Positions 26,920 to 41,720 of a stretch of DNA of 64,000 nucleotides are shown here, piece after piece. The DNA is from Todiramphus chloris collaris (taxonomy: Eukaryota > Chordata > Aves > Coraciiformes > Alcedinidae). The DNA is taken from positions 50,262,401-50,326,400 of the forward strand of contig JANVCC010000020.1 of NCBI GenBank assembly GCA_025345505.1, written 5' to 3'. Every line of letters starts with the position of its first letter. Position 1 is the stretch's first letter. The notes beneath the pieces were generated by a model, which had not been told where the DNA came from, ran no database searches, and worked only from the letters and a program-made list of their open reading frames with translations. The translations under genes were made by a program, and so were the position numbers.

Positions 26920-29900
26920 AATTTACCATGTTTCATGAAATACACATTTATGACTGCAATATAAGAATGTGCTTTTTTCTCCCCATTTACCATTCAAAAT
27001 TGGTTTTTTTTTAGGACAAATTGCAACACACATTTTTCTAGTCATAGCAATCTGTGCTCTTCTGCTAATGAAGAACAGATGATAGAAAATGTCATTCCTG
27101 AGCTGCTGTAAGTGCAGTGGAGGTAATAAATCTGGTTACAGTTTAGGACCTTTGAATGGCTCCTCAATAACCCAGTTTATCAATTGTTTGAGATTGAATC
27201 CCGGGAAATTAATTTAGCCTTACTACTGCTATGAATCCCTTGATATAGCTCCAAGAAACATTGCATTCATAATAACAGATCAGGGAAGACTTCCAGCAAG
27301 AAGAATTGAATTGACTTTAAAGGGCTAGAGAAAGGAGTTCCTCATCTTCAAGTAAGGACTCTAGACCAGCAGTGCTCATACAACTCAACAGGTCTTTCTC
27401 CTGTAGCACAGGGCTTGTAGAGAAAAAACACTGTGGAGCTGCTATATCTGTCCAATTACTACAGTCTCTGACATGTTGTTTACAAGAGAAATGGAGACCA
27501 GGTGCTCCAAAAAGAAAAGGTGGGAGGGCTGTAGAAAGACAAAGACCAGGCTGTAAAAATAGGAACCTGCTAATTCTGTGCAATCCAGCTTCTGCCTAGT
27601 GACTAAAAAAGACAAAAGGAAGCCCTGCATATCACAGGGAATTGCTGTTGAGCTGTACAACCACTACAGAGGGACAAGCAAAAACATTCACATGAACCAA
27701 AAGTACCATCAGATTGCCTATTAATTCTGAATGTCTGTCAGCAGTTACTATCTGGTGGGCCAAAGTGACCTGGCATCCACTAAAGAGAAAAAAGATTAAA
27801 TCAAATATAACCATTACTTAAATAGGTAAAGAATAATTTCATCATAACTTCCATCTTCTCGTGCCCTTCAGTCCCCCTTTACAATACCTTATTCCTCCTG
27901 CTAGCACTCCCATCTCAGCTTGCTGGAACTGTTGCTTCTCCCTTTGCTTCCACAACACTTTTCTCTTATTCCACCTCAGGGGATCACATTTATAAAGGTG
28001 CTCAGCCCCCAGCTGACTTGAATTGGATGTGAATTGCCAACTGCTGGGGTCTTCCCCTTACCAGCCTGACAGTTTAATGGTTTCTTGGAGTCACTGTGAC
28101 TCTTAAAGCCTACCTGGATGAACAAGTTTTATTTTCTCATTAAGCAAGGAATATCCACTTTCTGACAGTCAAACCTCTGTGTACTGAAAGGCACCATGTG
28201 CTTTTGAAACACTGATTTGCATCTTTTTAAAAAATGAATTTGCTGAGGCCAGGCTCCTAACCTTGTGTGGTGTGCTTTCAGTGAACAACTGTGAGAAGGG
28301 ACTTCTCCTGAATATAAAAAATACTCAGCGAAAATGAATTTCAGAGATGCGTGTTGCTTTGCTTACAGAAACTGATTTTAAAATGAGCCTTGAGCATTCA
28401 CAGCAAGATCTGCTGGGGGAACATTGAAAGCTGTTGAAATACTTGCCTCTTAAATAAAATTTTGATGAAGCTTGTAATCAAAACTTCAAACCTGGCCATT
28501 TTCCTTCAAGCTCCAGATAGGGTTATAAATAAAAAAAAAATAGAAGAGAAACTTCATCCTTAATGTTTTTGCTCTAACGGGGTTTTCAGGATTGCCCTTA
28601 ATAGTTTTCACTAAAACAAATAACAAAAAGTCCATGGGCTTTGGGCAGTTCTGTTTACTTGACTCGATTTGCATTCTTATCCAGTCAGGGAAGACAAACA
28701 ATTGCTTGTGACATGTCTGACCCATTCACCATGGAACGCCTCAGTTGCAAAGCTGAATGTTAACTACTGGCTGTTTACAGGGAATGTTTGCAGCAGTTTC
28801 AGGAGCTTGGGAGAGGTCGGATCACTCCTAGCGATGACTAAGCCCGCGGCGAAAGACTGGGTTTGTATGTAATGCCTCACTGATGAGCTCTGTGGTTTTG
28901 GTTCTGGTACTAGCTAGGGAGCTTTAGTGTACAACTACAACACTTACAGGTGCTGGAAAAGGTGTAAATCCAGATCCTTACCAGACTCCCAGATTTAAAA
29001 GCCTGCCCCAAATCTTAAAATAATTTTCTAACATGTCAGTAAGCACCATTTAACCCTATGTGCCTAATCATCTAGAAGAGCAGGTCATTTATCTCGCACT
29101 GCATCTCAGAGCCCAGTTTAGTACCAGGTACAGAATATATGTGAGAAACAATACAGCATCTCTGTCTTCAGTGTACCTTCAGCTGCTGACATTTTCAGTC
29201 TGAAACTCAGCTGCAGCAAGAAACTGTGGTGAATATGGTGCTGAGCCCATTTCTTGTATGGAGGTCCTTATCTAGGGATGGCTCATGAATTTTGCATTAA
29301 AGAGGCTCTAGGAAAAAACTAAAATCCCTGAGGATTTGGACCATACCATCATATGTTAGTACCACATATAATCGCCTACTGCCCTTCACACTTTGATGGG
29401 CTACTTACTCCCTCCCCACTTAAAAGTGTGTTCTTGTCTAATCAGGGACAGTGCAAAGGCCTCCTGGTGAGCATGGGAGACGGAGGAGGAAGGATGCTAC
29501 CTTGGTATGTGCCATCACAGTGCAGCCAGGCAAGAAACACCCTGCTCCTTCCTTTTGTGGTAAAAAATGCCTTGTAATTTAAAAAGGCTTACAATAGGGC
29601 AACTGAGACATCAGTATTTTTTTCACTGGGTTTTCTGCCTGAGGTACTGATAACAATAGGAAATTTGCCTGGAAGCAACAAACTAAGCCAAAAAAATCAA
29701 GCACAAGCGAAAGGCACAATTGAAAGTCACACCTGAACACACAAGATGGAGTGCCAGAACAGTCAGCAGCCTGGTGGGTACTTGAGACTGTTTAATCCTT
29801 CAAATATAGGCCAAATATATACTTGCAAGTTCTCAGCAGACACCTTTGCTTCAGTGAGACATTCACTCCAAAGAAAAGCAAATGTTGGTGCGTCACTTCC

Positions 29901-31395
29901 ACTGGAGCTTCTAACAAAAGCAAGTTAGGATTATTTGAGTAATAGAAATAATTACAATACAAACCAAATAATTGGATCCCTAATAAACCTGTTTTGGAAG
30001 CCATGGTTCAGCAAGTACCTTTCCCCGTCCATAAAACTGAATTACTTTATGAGGACCCCCTCCCATGTCTGCAGTAGCAGGCAGGCAGCAGAGCGGGGCT
30101 GGGGACAATCTCTACCCAGACTTTTCATTTTGGATTCTGGTAAAGTTGGACATTTTCCTGGGTGATGCTCCCAGAAAGCAATGCACAGAGTCTATTTCTC
30201 CACAGCAGCCTGAGGTGATGGTGATGTGCTTTGGTACTCACTGGTGCTACATGTTTAACCCTGCTGTGAAAATTTGTCCCTCGGTTGCAAATTTGCCCAA
30301 GATCAATCTAAGGCGGCAATGTAAAACTTCCTGGCACCATCTTGGTCAGGCATTTGCTGATGATGTTGATGCCTGGGTGGGGAGGAGATCACAAGGACAG
30401 GGTTTGGCAGGGACCTGGAGCATGAGAGGGTTCACGCTGTCTGTTTCCTGGTTTTCTAACTCATAGAATTTAACCATGGAGAGAAAGGCACAAACGAGCA
30501 AGAAGTGTGGAGAGAAAGCTGCTGGTAATGTCAGGGGTGGAAAGACCAGTCTGCTGGTGTAAGGGAAGCAAAGGTCTGATCCTGGGTGCTGGGGGCACGG
30601 CAGCAGCTGTGGCAGAAAGAGGGAAAGGGGCAGCTTGTCGACACACCACAAATAAAAGTCACTGTCATGGGAAAGATCCTTCCACAAGGTTTTTGCCTCA
30701 GCTAGGCAAGAGGGACTGAGCATTTTGCATGCTCTATTTTCTTCGCCGCTCAGAGCAAGACCTGGGGCTCAGATGTCATTCTGAACTGCTTTTTGCCTTC
30801 CTTGCAAATATTTAACTACTATATTTTCCTTCTGCCAGACAGCTGACAGGAGTGACATCCTGGTGCAAAGTATAGGCCAGAAGGACAGAAATACGTTCCT
30901 TCAAAGGGCATTAGCAGTGCAGGGGTAAGCCCTCGGTGAGCCTTCACTGGCACTTCTTGGCTGGCGAGGGACCGGGATGATGCTTACCCACCTCTGTCCC
31001 CACCTAGCACGCACAGATTGCTCACGTGAATATACAGGAGGAATATTTTTTTCCCCCTTTCTGGGAGCTGCCGCAGGATTCTCATAGCAATGTTTTCTTC
31101 CAAACTCTGCTGCCCTCTGCTGATGTAAAGCCAGGGTACAGAGGAGAGACCTTGCGATGAGCCAAGCCTCAATTTTTTTGCAAAAGCTCACTCTCATCAA
31201 AACACCAGCATAGTTAGAGTCTGTGCTTTCCTCCTCTTTGTTCTCAGCACAAACTCTTAAGCCATAAGGCATGCCATTCAGGAAAGGATTTCTTCTTTAA
31301 TCACACCACAATGATTAGGACTTAATTTCTCCTCATTACCTCATTTCAGGTAAATATAGGTTTAATCAATTTACAGACTTCAATATAGAAGGATC

Positions 31396-31448
31396 GACAA
31401 AAAGAAAGAAAGACAGGCAGACATATAGAAAGACAGAGAAAGAAAGGT
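31396..31448. repeat. Imperfect GAAA/GACA microsatellite
   Basis: A purine-rich run built from AAAGAAAGAAAGACAGG and AGAAAGACAGAGAAAGAAAGG blocks. Confidence 0.7.
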
Positions 31449-34400
31449 AAGATGAGGGTTAAATTCTCTGGCTTCAAATTGGGTCCCTGCACTTAGGATT
31501 TTCCACTTGAATTTCTCCTTGCACCAGAAATCATTCCAGAAAACTATCCAAACCATCCATCGGTGCTTATTAACCCCATATTTAGATCAGGCCCCTGTTT
31601 GTCACCAGTAACCCAGGGAAGAGAGTGCCTCTGGCAGGGGTTCAGTCAGACCCTGTGCTTGACTCTGGAGGAAATATTCTCTAAACCCTGCCTGGTGTAC
31701 TTTTAAAATAAGTTAAGACAAATGCTGCCTTTTTTATTGACATAAATGCTGTCAGACTCTGCATGCATGGGTGTAGCTTTTTCCCAAGCTTCACTGTTCC
31801 CATCACCTGCTGCAAACCAGATCTTGAAACCATTCACAGACTGCTCTGCTTCTCCTGCATGTGCAGAGACCAGTTTAGAAGAGACAAAATGCATTAGGCA
31901 GGCTCCTGGCTGAAGAGGCAGACCGCAAGCCCTGTGTTGAACCTGCTCCTCCAGTGATGCTCAGCATCATCTCAGGCGGCCTCCATGGCCCAGCGCTGCT
32001 TAGCAGGGCCCCGAGGAAAATGCTTCTCTAAAGCACCCACCAGAGAGATGAAAATTGCCAGCAGACTCTTCCCACATCGATTCACTTGGTCAGAGGAAAG
32101 AGGCAATGTAACCCTGTAGATAACACAGTGACCCAGAAATCCAGACCTTTTTTTCTCTTCAGCATCTCTAAGAATGATTGCTTCAGTCCTCGATGCTTGA
32201 ATTTACACCTCCACAAAGGAAGGGCATCATTTCCACCATAAAGCAGCTTGAGAGCTGTTGGTAACAAGATTTATGATTATAGAGAGGTTATTTAGTATGT
32301 CTTTTAGATCCTACTCCATTGATTCTTCTTCACAGACTCTGTGACTCCTGCTGCTATTACCGGTTAACTAACACCGGCCCTTCAGTAGCTTCTGGACATT
32401 GTGTTTCTGGAGGAGGGCCCTGGCACCCAGAGCTGCACAGAGGAGCAGCAACCATGATTGCCAGGGGATTTACAGTTTAAATTAGATGTTGAACATAAGC
32501 TTGTTTCTTTCTTTTTGTACTATCCCCTTGGAACAATGCGTATGATAAGTGAAAACTACAACCAACCATATTTATCTCATGCAATGTTTAAGAGGATAAA
32601 ATATCCTTCAATGATGAGCTCTGTGGAAAGTAACAGGTGATGGTAGCCCCTAAAGCAGATCATTCCTCATCAGTCCTCTTGCTTATATGACTTGCAGCCA
32701 GTTCAACATCCCCTGCAAAGCTCTGCTGCCCTATGCTTCTCTGCTCTGTGATACCCTGGGAAGGGCTGATGGGATGTACAGTGGAGGGTTTCTCCAAGCT
32801 GATGCAAGTTTTGATCCTTAAGAAGGAGACATTTCAATTGTCTGGGCTGCAGGGCAAAGAAAGGTGTCTTTTTCAGGTTAGTGTTTGGTTTTTATGAGGA
32901 GGTGGGTTAATAGCTGGTAAATACACCAGAGACTGCAAGATTTTATTAGGTTGCATTGCTTGGATAGCAATAAACAATTTCTCCTCTTCAGTAAAATCTA
33001 CAGTATTTTGGTTTAGTGGGATTAATAACAACTAACAATAAAAAGAAAGCAACTTTGCTACTAGCAGATTGCCTGAACATCCTTTGTGTGCGCATCTGAA
33101 GGACAAGAGTCTGAGTCACTGAAGAGAAAGGTCTCAGGAAATCCTGATAAAACATCAAACCACTCAGCACCATTTCTGCTTTGTTTATGCAGTTGTCATT
33201 TGGCCACAGTCACAAAACCAAGACTCCTTCCAAGTAACAAAGCTGGCAGTTCATGATCTGGTAAGAAACAGGACAGATTCAAGGTCAGCACCACCTATGC
33301 TTTGCCTTCCTGATCCCCCATATCTGAATTAAGCTGGTTAGTCTGGGAGGCAACGCTGCGGGATTCTCCCTTTCCTAATCCCAGCAGAGCCAGCAAGCCA
33401 CCCCCAAACACATCATCCTACCCTATGGTTGCTTTTAAACCCAAATCAAATCCCCAAAGGTAGCTCAGTGCTCCACTTTCAGACCTGAAAGCTGGGGTTT
33501 TGTTCCAATACATTTGTTTTACTCTGAATCCCATTCACAAAGGGACACTGGACAGACGGTGCCTGCAAACAGGAGACATTGTGGCAGGACGCATAAAAAG
33601 GGCCTTGCTGTGATGGGAGCCTGTGTATACTGGAACATCTCAGCAGCAGCGCTGGGCCCTTTGCTCTTCAGGATGCAAGAAATCATCGTTGAACTGCACT
33701 GACAGATTTTGATTTTAATGTACTGGGAGAGAATGGTCGGTTCTTAATAAGGTAATTGAAGCTCCTCTTTAATAAACCAGCACAAAACTTTTTATGTCTC
33801 CCAGCTAGTGCCCAGTGTAACTGAAGTTCAAATACACATTGACAAAGAAATATCCATTTCATCTAATGTTTATTGACCAGATTTAAAAAGCAGTAGTCTG
33901 GAGGAATTCTCTGGAGAGCTCACTGCTGCTGCTCTGCTGGGGGAAGTCTCCACAGTTTGGCTCACTCCACTTTGCCAGTATGCAGAAAGCACCTTCACAG
34001 CCTCCTGTCTCCCCACCAAGAGATCAGAGTTTCTCCAGTTTATCATCATCCACTTCCATCCCTTATTACTAGAGTGGCGGAAAGCCCAGTAGGAGACAGC
34101 CTGCCTTAAAACAAACAGAAAGACTCAGCTTATCGCCACTGAAACACAATTCTCTGCATTCCTCGTTAAGGTGCTGCACTAATTAATATATCAGAAGTGG
34201 ATGTCGGCAGCATGTGCTGATTTACTGTGAGCCCAGCAGAGAGGGGCTGGGTAAAATTGTGATGCTGGAGCTGGTTTCTTTATTTAACTCCAGATTTCTT
34301 TACCTCCCTGCAGCAGCAGCTTTCTGCTTGCATTTTTCTAACACACTCTCTGTCACTGCCCCAGGCATCACAACAACTTTGACTTCTTAAAGACAGACAC

Positions 34401-37400
34401 AACTATATTTGTATTGAATTATCTTTACCCATAAATATCACAGATGTGAAGACAGTACAGGAAGTGAGAAAGTCTTAACAAAACCAACCCCTGACTCCCT
34501 CCTCCCCCCAACTTGCTCAGCTCTGGTGTTTCGAGATTCTTGTGAATACTCTGGAGATTTCAGGTCAACCAAAAAGCTGTTAAATTACAGGATCTCTTCC
34601 TGAGCATCCTAGCGTAGCTGGACAGCAAAAGCACAGTGGCCTACTCCTGCTGTAACTTTTGCTGGAGAACAGTCTTGCTCAGTTTCTGCTACCTGCTGTC
34701 ATCCTTCCTTTGGTATTCCATTATCCTTTGTGCTGTCCTGCCTCATCACAGCAGCTGAAGTCCATTGGGCCTGCCTTGTTTCACTTCTACTGCATCCATT
34801 CCTCTCCTCCTCATGGGCTGTAGCTCATGCTGGCTTCCCCTTTCCAGGACAGGCATTATTCTCGTTTTGTCTGGTTTTCATGCTTTCAACAGTGTTTCTG
34901 CTAGATCACTTCCAGCACTGTATGCTTCTCCCTCTTTCATCGGCCTCTTCCTCCTCACATCTGTCTTCTTTTTTTGGCTTTCCTTTCACTAAAACAGGCA
35001 GTCAGTTGGTATTTCCACACCAGAGGAAGGACTCGGCGCAGTTCTTGGGTATGGTTTTGAATTGCCATTGCTAACAGACAGTCTCCTTCAGTTACCCAAA
35101 AGAGAGCTCAGCAGACAAGTTTTCAGCTAACAGCTAGCAACCATCCTCAGGAGCATTCTCTATTTCTGTCGATAGCTCCTCCATTGCTACAACCACACAC
35201 TGAGATCATATATCCTGGTATTTTTCCATGGGAAAAGACAAATCAGTCAGAATCTTGTGACTTTCAAAAAAAAAGATCATCAATTATCTCCTAGTTGCAA
35301 CCAGGAATGTCTCGAGGAAACTTGTACTTTTGAATGTATCAGGGCACACACAAAGATTTGTCTCCCTGGCAGGATTACAATTTGCATTCATGCTGCCAAA
35401 ATGCAAATTCCACTGTGGGCCAGCTGAAAACATACCAGTAACTCCAACTCTTTAAATAATCCAGATATGTGACAGACTGGTGTTACCCACTTCATACACT
35501 GTAACTGAAGTCTGTTGGGTTCACATTTTCAGACCAACAGAACATACGTGGAGGTTGTGTCAATGCCAACACATGCAAAGCAACCAAATTCCCCTGGGCT
35601 GGTTTCAGGGAGTGCTGCCTGAGTTGGTTAATGCTCTCCTAGGGAGATGAGGGCAGGGGGGAAGCAGGGAGCACAAAAGATCCTACAGACACATCCCTAC
35701 CAGATCTGTTAACCCCTTCTCATCCTCCTTCCCCTCCCTGTGTGAAGACACCCCTGTACCCCATGCACATACCTTGCCCCAAGGTTGCAGGACAGCCATG
35801 GCTGCCAATCTCCAGCTTTGTGGATAACTGCTCACAGAGCTTCGGTTGCAGCATTCAGCCACTCTCCGATGCTCACTTTTTGCTTCACCTTCTGCTTCTA
35901 AATGTATTCTGTTAACATGTTATTTTTCAGGGGCTGTTGGTGCATGAAAGGAAGCAGGTTTAACAATTGCCACCATGCTGTATTTCTGAAAAGTCAAATA
36001 CTACATACCATATTTCCTCTGGTGAATTTAAGTGCTCTGACCTTTACAACTCCATGAAGAAGTGGGAGGTAAGGAAGGGAAAGCATGGGGAGCAACAAAA
36101 CCACCTATCACAGCTTGTGCTGGTGCTACATCCATTTCACCCTTGTCAGCTCCTCTCTCCTGCTCTGAATTTGACCATGCTCTACAGACCTGCTGGATGC
36201 ACCATGCTCCAAAGCTGAACACTGGGACTGTACTCCCAGGGGCAATGAAGAAATCAGTACAGAAGGAGTGAGATGGTCATGGCTGCCTTCCATGAAGCTC
36301 AAGATTCCCTTCTTGATGGGGATGATGGCTTCCTAAGGTCTGTGAACTCCAGGACCAGGCCAGCTCCATCGTGGGGATCAAAGCTGGCCAGATTTGGAAC
36401 CTCCTGCTCTCACTGGGTGGCATTGCCAAGACATGTCTCCATTCTGTTCTCACCATGAAAGGACACACCTCTAGGAGCTCAAGTGGCCCTCATGGCTAGC
36501 ATGGTGCAGATGAGAAAATGGGGTGGACATATCCCTTTGCTGTGTGGCACTGAGAAAGCAGAGCATGGCAAACTGCACACAAGGACTTGGCAAGCCACAA
36601 AAGCACAGTAACTTTAGCTGAAAATTGCAACAGTCCCAATTAAAAATATACACCATGTGCTTTTATCAGAATCCTAGATCTCTGTATTCCTTTGTACTAA
36701 CACCCTTACCAGAGTAAATTATAAGGTAAATGTTATCAATGATGAAGATGCAGCTCTACAATCACCACCCATATGCCCAAGCTTTACCTCCTTGAGCTTC
36801 ACCTCCCTTTAGTGAAGGTGTGATCCAAAGGATGACAAAATAACAGACATCTTTAAACTGCCTGGGTTAGATCAGTTTCTGTTTGCCCAGCTACACATCA
36901 TGAAAAGGTAAAAAAAAAATCCCTTCTCAGGATTGGCTCCAAAGTGCCATTTACATTTACATGTATGTAAGCTTTCTATATGTGTAAGCTATATTTACAT
37001 ACATACATATGCTAAAGTTATTGGTAGAGTTGAATGATCCCTACAGGCTGAGCTATTTGAATTTCTCAAGGTAAGACTTAGACACCTCATTTTATTTGTT
37101 ACACTGGGGATATTAATCTAAGATATGTATATGAAAAAAGCTCATATTTTTTCAAATTCGTAAGGCTTTAATCAGGTTAGAGGGATTTAGAAGCTAGATT
37201 GAGATCTGCATCACATGGGAAATAGATTTGGGTTTTTTCTAACTGCCTACAATAATGATTTCAGCAGACTTCTCCAAGTCCACACAAGACATGTTCTGGC
37301 AGCCAGGTGCCATCCTTCTGGTTTCCAAGAGCTCTGTAGCTTTTCAAGGCATCACTGCAGAAAACAGATGTATTTTTATGGTAATCGTTTTAACACCTTT

Positions 37401-40344
37401 GACATTGTTTTGTAACTACCTTGGATCCTGTTACGCTTCACAAAGCTGTGGAGAGAGATGAGGGCTGACAAGTCTAAATTTAAGGAGCAGCAGAGACCTG
37501 ACTCACTTTCTGGCGCTGCCACCGGTTCCCTGCATGAGAGGGTAAATCACCCGGTATCTGTGCAACACCTCAGCCTTGCAAAGGAATCCTTCTTGCTTCA
37601 GCCACGTGTTTCGGGAGAAGTTTTCATGGTGCAGGTCAGGATGAGAGAGCTGGTGGCATCCAGGCATGTCTCCACCACACGCTGCAGTGTGGCACGGAGC
37701 CTGCACCCACCTTCTGTGACCACACAGGAAAGCTATGGATGGTCAGGGCTAGTAAAAGATCTGCATCATGACATGTTGTGTGGGCAGGCCAAGCCTAAAC
37801 TTTGTGCTTTGCTTTGAGCACCTCTTTCTAGATAATAATGAAAACGAACCCTTCAAAACAAACAAATGGTCTTTTCAACCAAAACTTAAACCTAATGGTG
37901 TTTTTGAGTTTCTGTTCCAAGTATTCTGCATATTCAAACTAGGAAGAGAGATGATAAAGATGCAATTTTCATCAAACCCTAGGTATTTAATTTTCAGAGA
38001 TCCATATATTGTTTGGTGAGCCCTGAAAATGTGTTACTATAGAAAATGGAAAAATTGAGGACTATATTTAAAAAAAAATAATAATTTAAAAGGCCATGAG
38101 AAATCTAGGGAGATTCCTTCCCTCTGTCCCTGCCCTCAGCTGAGACAATCCCCTATCTGTCTTTAACCACCTCCAGCTCTAATGCCAGCCCAGAAGAGCT
38201 GTGGACCATCATTCTGCGAACAGCTGCAAAAGCCTCTGGGTCAATATTTGCCTCAATAGCACTGCTTGTATTGGACAAATTCTCTGCTTATGAGATCCAT
38301 GTCTTACGCTTACTCTCTCATGCTACAAGCATTAATCAGAGACACCTTTCTGGAGGGAGGAAATTGATGGTGAGTTAAGGATAACATCTGCAGTGTGATT
38401 TTGCTGCTGATATTTCTGCACTGTGACTTCTGCCACTTCCAATGTCAGCAGTGCTCCTTGGAGACAGTCTCCTCCAAAGCTATCTGCTTGTGCAGGAGAT
38501 ACCTTACGTACCTTGGAGAAAAAAAGCAGAAAATCACTATTGTTCCCTTTCCCCCTGTCTACCAACCCCGAGCCAATAAAGGCTAAGCCAACCTAAGGAA
38601 ATAAATATCATGCTGGAATACGAAAGCCCTCACTCCCCTGAAACAGAAGGTAAATATCTCTAGTATTTACAGTACCAAAGTTATATCGGAGAACACTCCC
38701 ACGGAGACACTGACTCAAAGGGAAGGGTTATTGGGGTTTCAGCTAGCACATGGATTGAAGTCCCAGCTGTCAAGCCTGCTGCTGTCTCCTAAGGACAAGA
38801 GGGCCTGGGACAGCCAGAGTCACACAGCCCCTGGCCCCCTGGAAGAGAAGCAGCAGAGCATTACTAAGACCTGGGGGAAAGAATAAAAGAGGAAGATAAA
38901 GATAAAAATAGAAATACTCAAACTCCATTTTGTCTTTAGTATAATTACGGGACAGGTTGTAATCTAGAGGTGCACGCTCGCTCCATTAAGCCCATGTCTC
39001 TCCCCCTCATCACTCTGCCAAATCCCTCATACTGCAATAGCCCTGAGGCACGGGGCTTTGCCACCCTGGCACAGGGATTTTTGCAGGAACATCAGCAGCT
39101 TTGTTCCAGACAGAGGGTGAGGTCTGGTTTGGATTCACACTTCCTTGCTGTCAGCCTCCCAGGTACCACAGCTTGGCTGAATGTAGGACCTGACAGCAGG
39201 AGAAATCTGAGGCTGAATAACTGATGCTACTGGGAACAGAGGGGAAGGCGAGGATTTATCTTTCACTAGCTACACCGTCAGTCCTCTGCTGCCATGTTTT
39301 TGCTGTTTCTTCAGACCGTCTGATGGTTTATATCCCTGTGGACTAGCATGGAGCTGCAGGCACTCTGCCGCAGCATTGGATCCTTATTTCCCAGTGTGCT
39401 TCTGCTTCAGTTGTGGGGTGCAGCACATACCAGAGAGAAGCTGGCATGCCCAGCTGTGCAAGCTGCTTTCCCTAGGAAGCTTTTCCTAAACTACACGATT
39501 CCCAAATCCCTTCAAATAATCACATTTCAGGAGGAAGTCAAGAAAAAGCAACGACTTACGGGATTCACTTTGTTTCGGCAGAAATCAAAGATGGTGAGGC
39601 ACCAACAAGATAAATACGCTCAGTTACCAAAGAGCAGCTGCTTTGTATGCAATTCCCTTCCCATAACACTGCTTATCCTTGGTGAATTGCACTGAGCAAC
39701 TGATGATGTGCAACCCCATCCTGAGAGTTTAATCTCTCACAGAGAACATATCCTGCTCTCCCCAATATCTGGGTGTCAGTCCTCTCTTTCATCCACTTGC
39801 AACACACATGGATGTTTTCAGTTGCCCATTTCACTGCAACCCTCTGAATTCCTCCCTCCTCAGATCTTCATGGGTAGAAATTCCACACTGTTGCCAGCAC
39901 TGTATCTGCACTTATTGGATCTTGGCTTTGGAAGACACACATGGAAGTCTGAGCAGTGATCCAGGGGAGTCTCCCACTGAAAACTGGAACAGAAGCAAGC
40001 CTCACACCCTGGTTATAGCACCAGTTCCCATCTCTGGAGCAGGGAGCTTGGAAAGCCAGTCCTTCTCCATCCTGTTTTGCCAGGACAGCAGGGCTCCAGG
40101 GTGGTGGTGAAGTAACACCATGACGGGAGGTCCTCAGGGCAGTCATCTGAGCAGCACTCCCACTAGTGTAGGCAAAGAAAGGAAAAGTATCTATTTTCAT
40201 TCTAGTGTAAAATCAAAACATTCCTAGACTTAGAGCTTCTTGACTCATTTCACTCCTCAGACTCACTCCAGTGCTTTCAGCCTGTCTTTGAGAGCTGAAT
40301 TCCAGCTCAACCCATCTCCAATGTCCCTCATTCTTTTATGGCTT

Positions 40345-41720
40345 CACAGAATCATAGAATGTTAAGAGTTGAAAGGAACCTTGAAAGATCATCTAGGATC
40401 ACCTAGAGCAGGTCACACAGGAACACATCCAGGAGGGTTTTAAATGTCTCCAGAGAAGGAGACTCCACAACCCCTCTGGGCAGCCTGTTCCAGAGCTTTG
40501 TCACCCTCACAGGGAAAAAGTTTTTCCTTATGTTTCTGCGGAACTTCTTATGCTCCAGCTTGTGCCTGTTACCCTTGTCCTATCATTGGACATCACTGAG
40601 AAGAGCCTAGCTCCATCTTCCTGACACTTGCCCTTTATGTATTTATAAACATTAATGAGGTCACCCTTCACTCTCCTCCAAGCTAAAGAGACCCAGCTCC
40701 CTCAGCCTTTCCTCATAAGGGAGATGCTCCACTCCCTTAATCATCTTTGTGGCTCTGTGCTGGACTCTCTCAAGCAGTTCCCTGTCCTTCTTGAACTGAG
40801 GGGCCCAGAACTGGACACAATATTCCAGATGCGGTCGCACCAGGGCAGAGTAGAGGGAGACGAGAATCTCTCTCGACCTACTAACCACACCCCTTCCAAT
40901 ACACCCCAGGATGCCATTGGCTTTCTTGGACACAAGGGCACATTGCTGGCTCATGGTCATCCTGCTGTTCACCAGGACCCTCAGGACCCTTTCCCCTACG
41001 CTACTCTATAACAAGTCAATCCCCAACCTATACTGGTACCTGGGGTTGTTCCCACCCAGATGCAAGACTCTACACTTGCCCTTGTATTTCATTCGATTTC
41101 TCCCTGCCCAACTCTCCAGCCTGTCCAGGTCTTGCTGAAGGGCAGCACAGCCTGCTGGTGTGTCAGCCACTGCTCCCAGTTTTGTATCATCAGCAACCTT
41201 GCTGCCAGTGCACTCTGTGCCCTCAGCCAGGTCATTGATGAATATATTGAATAGTACTGGTCCCAGTACCAACCCTTGAGGGACTCCACTAGACTTCAGA
41301 GGCCTCCAGATAGACTCTGCCCCACTGATCACAACTCTCTGGCTTCTTTCCTTCAGCCAGTTCCCAATCCACCTCACTACCCGATCATCCAGACCACACT
41401 TCCTCAGTTTAGCTGCAACGGTGCTGTGGGAGACTGTCAAATGCGTTACTGAAATCAAGATAGACCACATGCACTGCACTACCATCATCTATCCACATGG
41501 TTATTTTTTTCATAGAAGGCTATCAGGTTGGTCAAACATGACTTCCCCTTGGTAAAACCATGTTGACTGCTCCTGATGACCCCCTTGTCCTTGATACGCT
41601 TAGAGACAGTGCTGAGGATAACTTGTACCATCACCTTTCTGGGCATTGAGGTGAGGCTGACTGGTCTGTAGTTACCTGGGTCCTCCTTCTTGCCCTTTTT
41701 GAAGACTGCAGTGACAACTT
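40345..41720 (-). mobile_element. 5'-truncated CR1 with reverse transcriptase remnant
   Basis: A minus-strand CR1 of about 1.4 kb. Its 3' end lies at the low coordinate (plus strand CACAGAATCATAGAATGTTAAGAG). It encodes the C-terminal half of ORF2. The minus-strand frame 41006-41488 has the reverse-transcriptase motifs [20 protein letters not shown] and ADDTKLG, and the tail follows in other frames (40661-40972, with [13 protein letters not shown]). In the active-site box the residue before ADD is Val. Frameshifts separate the pieces. It is the same subfamily as the copy at 1-3352. Confidence 0.94.

Larger units (their letters stand above)
26401..40344. other. Intergenic DNA downstream of ANKEF1
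   Basis: About 14 kb of AT-rich DNA with no recognisable gene or interspersed repeat. It holds a 15-base C run (26905-26919), a GAAA-rich purine stretch (about 31396-31448) and a TACATA-rich segment with an inverted repeat (about 36960-37010). Open frames do not exceed 133 codons and resemble no family that I know. CpG is scarce, so no promoter island is evident. Confidence 0.55.

Noticed and set aside
34730-35074. 114-codon plus-strand frame rich in Leu and Ser
   Set aside because: It looks like translated pyrimidine-rich DNA, with no motif or splice context.
41006-41488. 160-codon minus-strand reverse transcriptase frame as a gene
   Set aside because: It is part of the CR1 at 40345-41720 and is separated from the rest of ORF2 by frameshifts.
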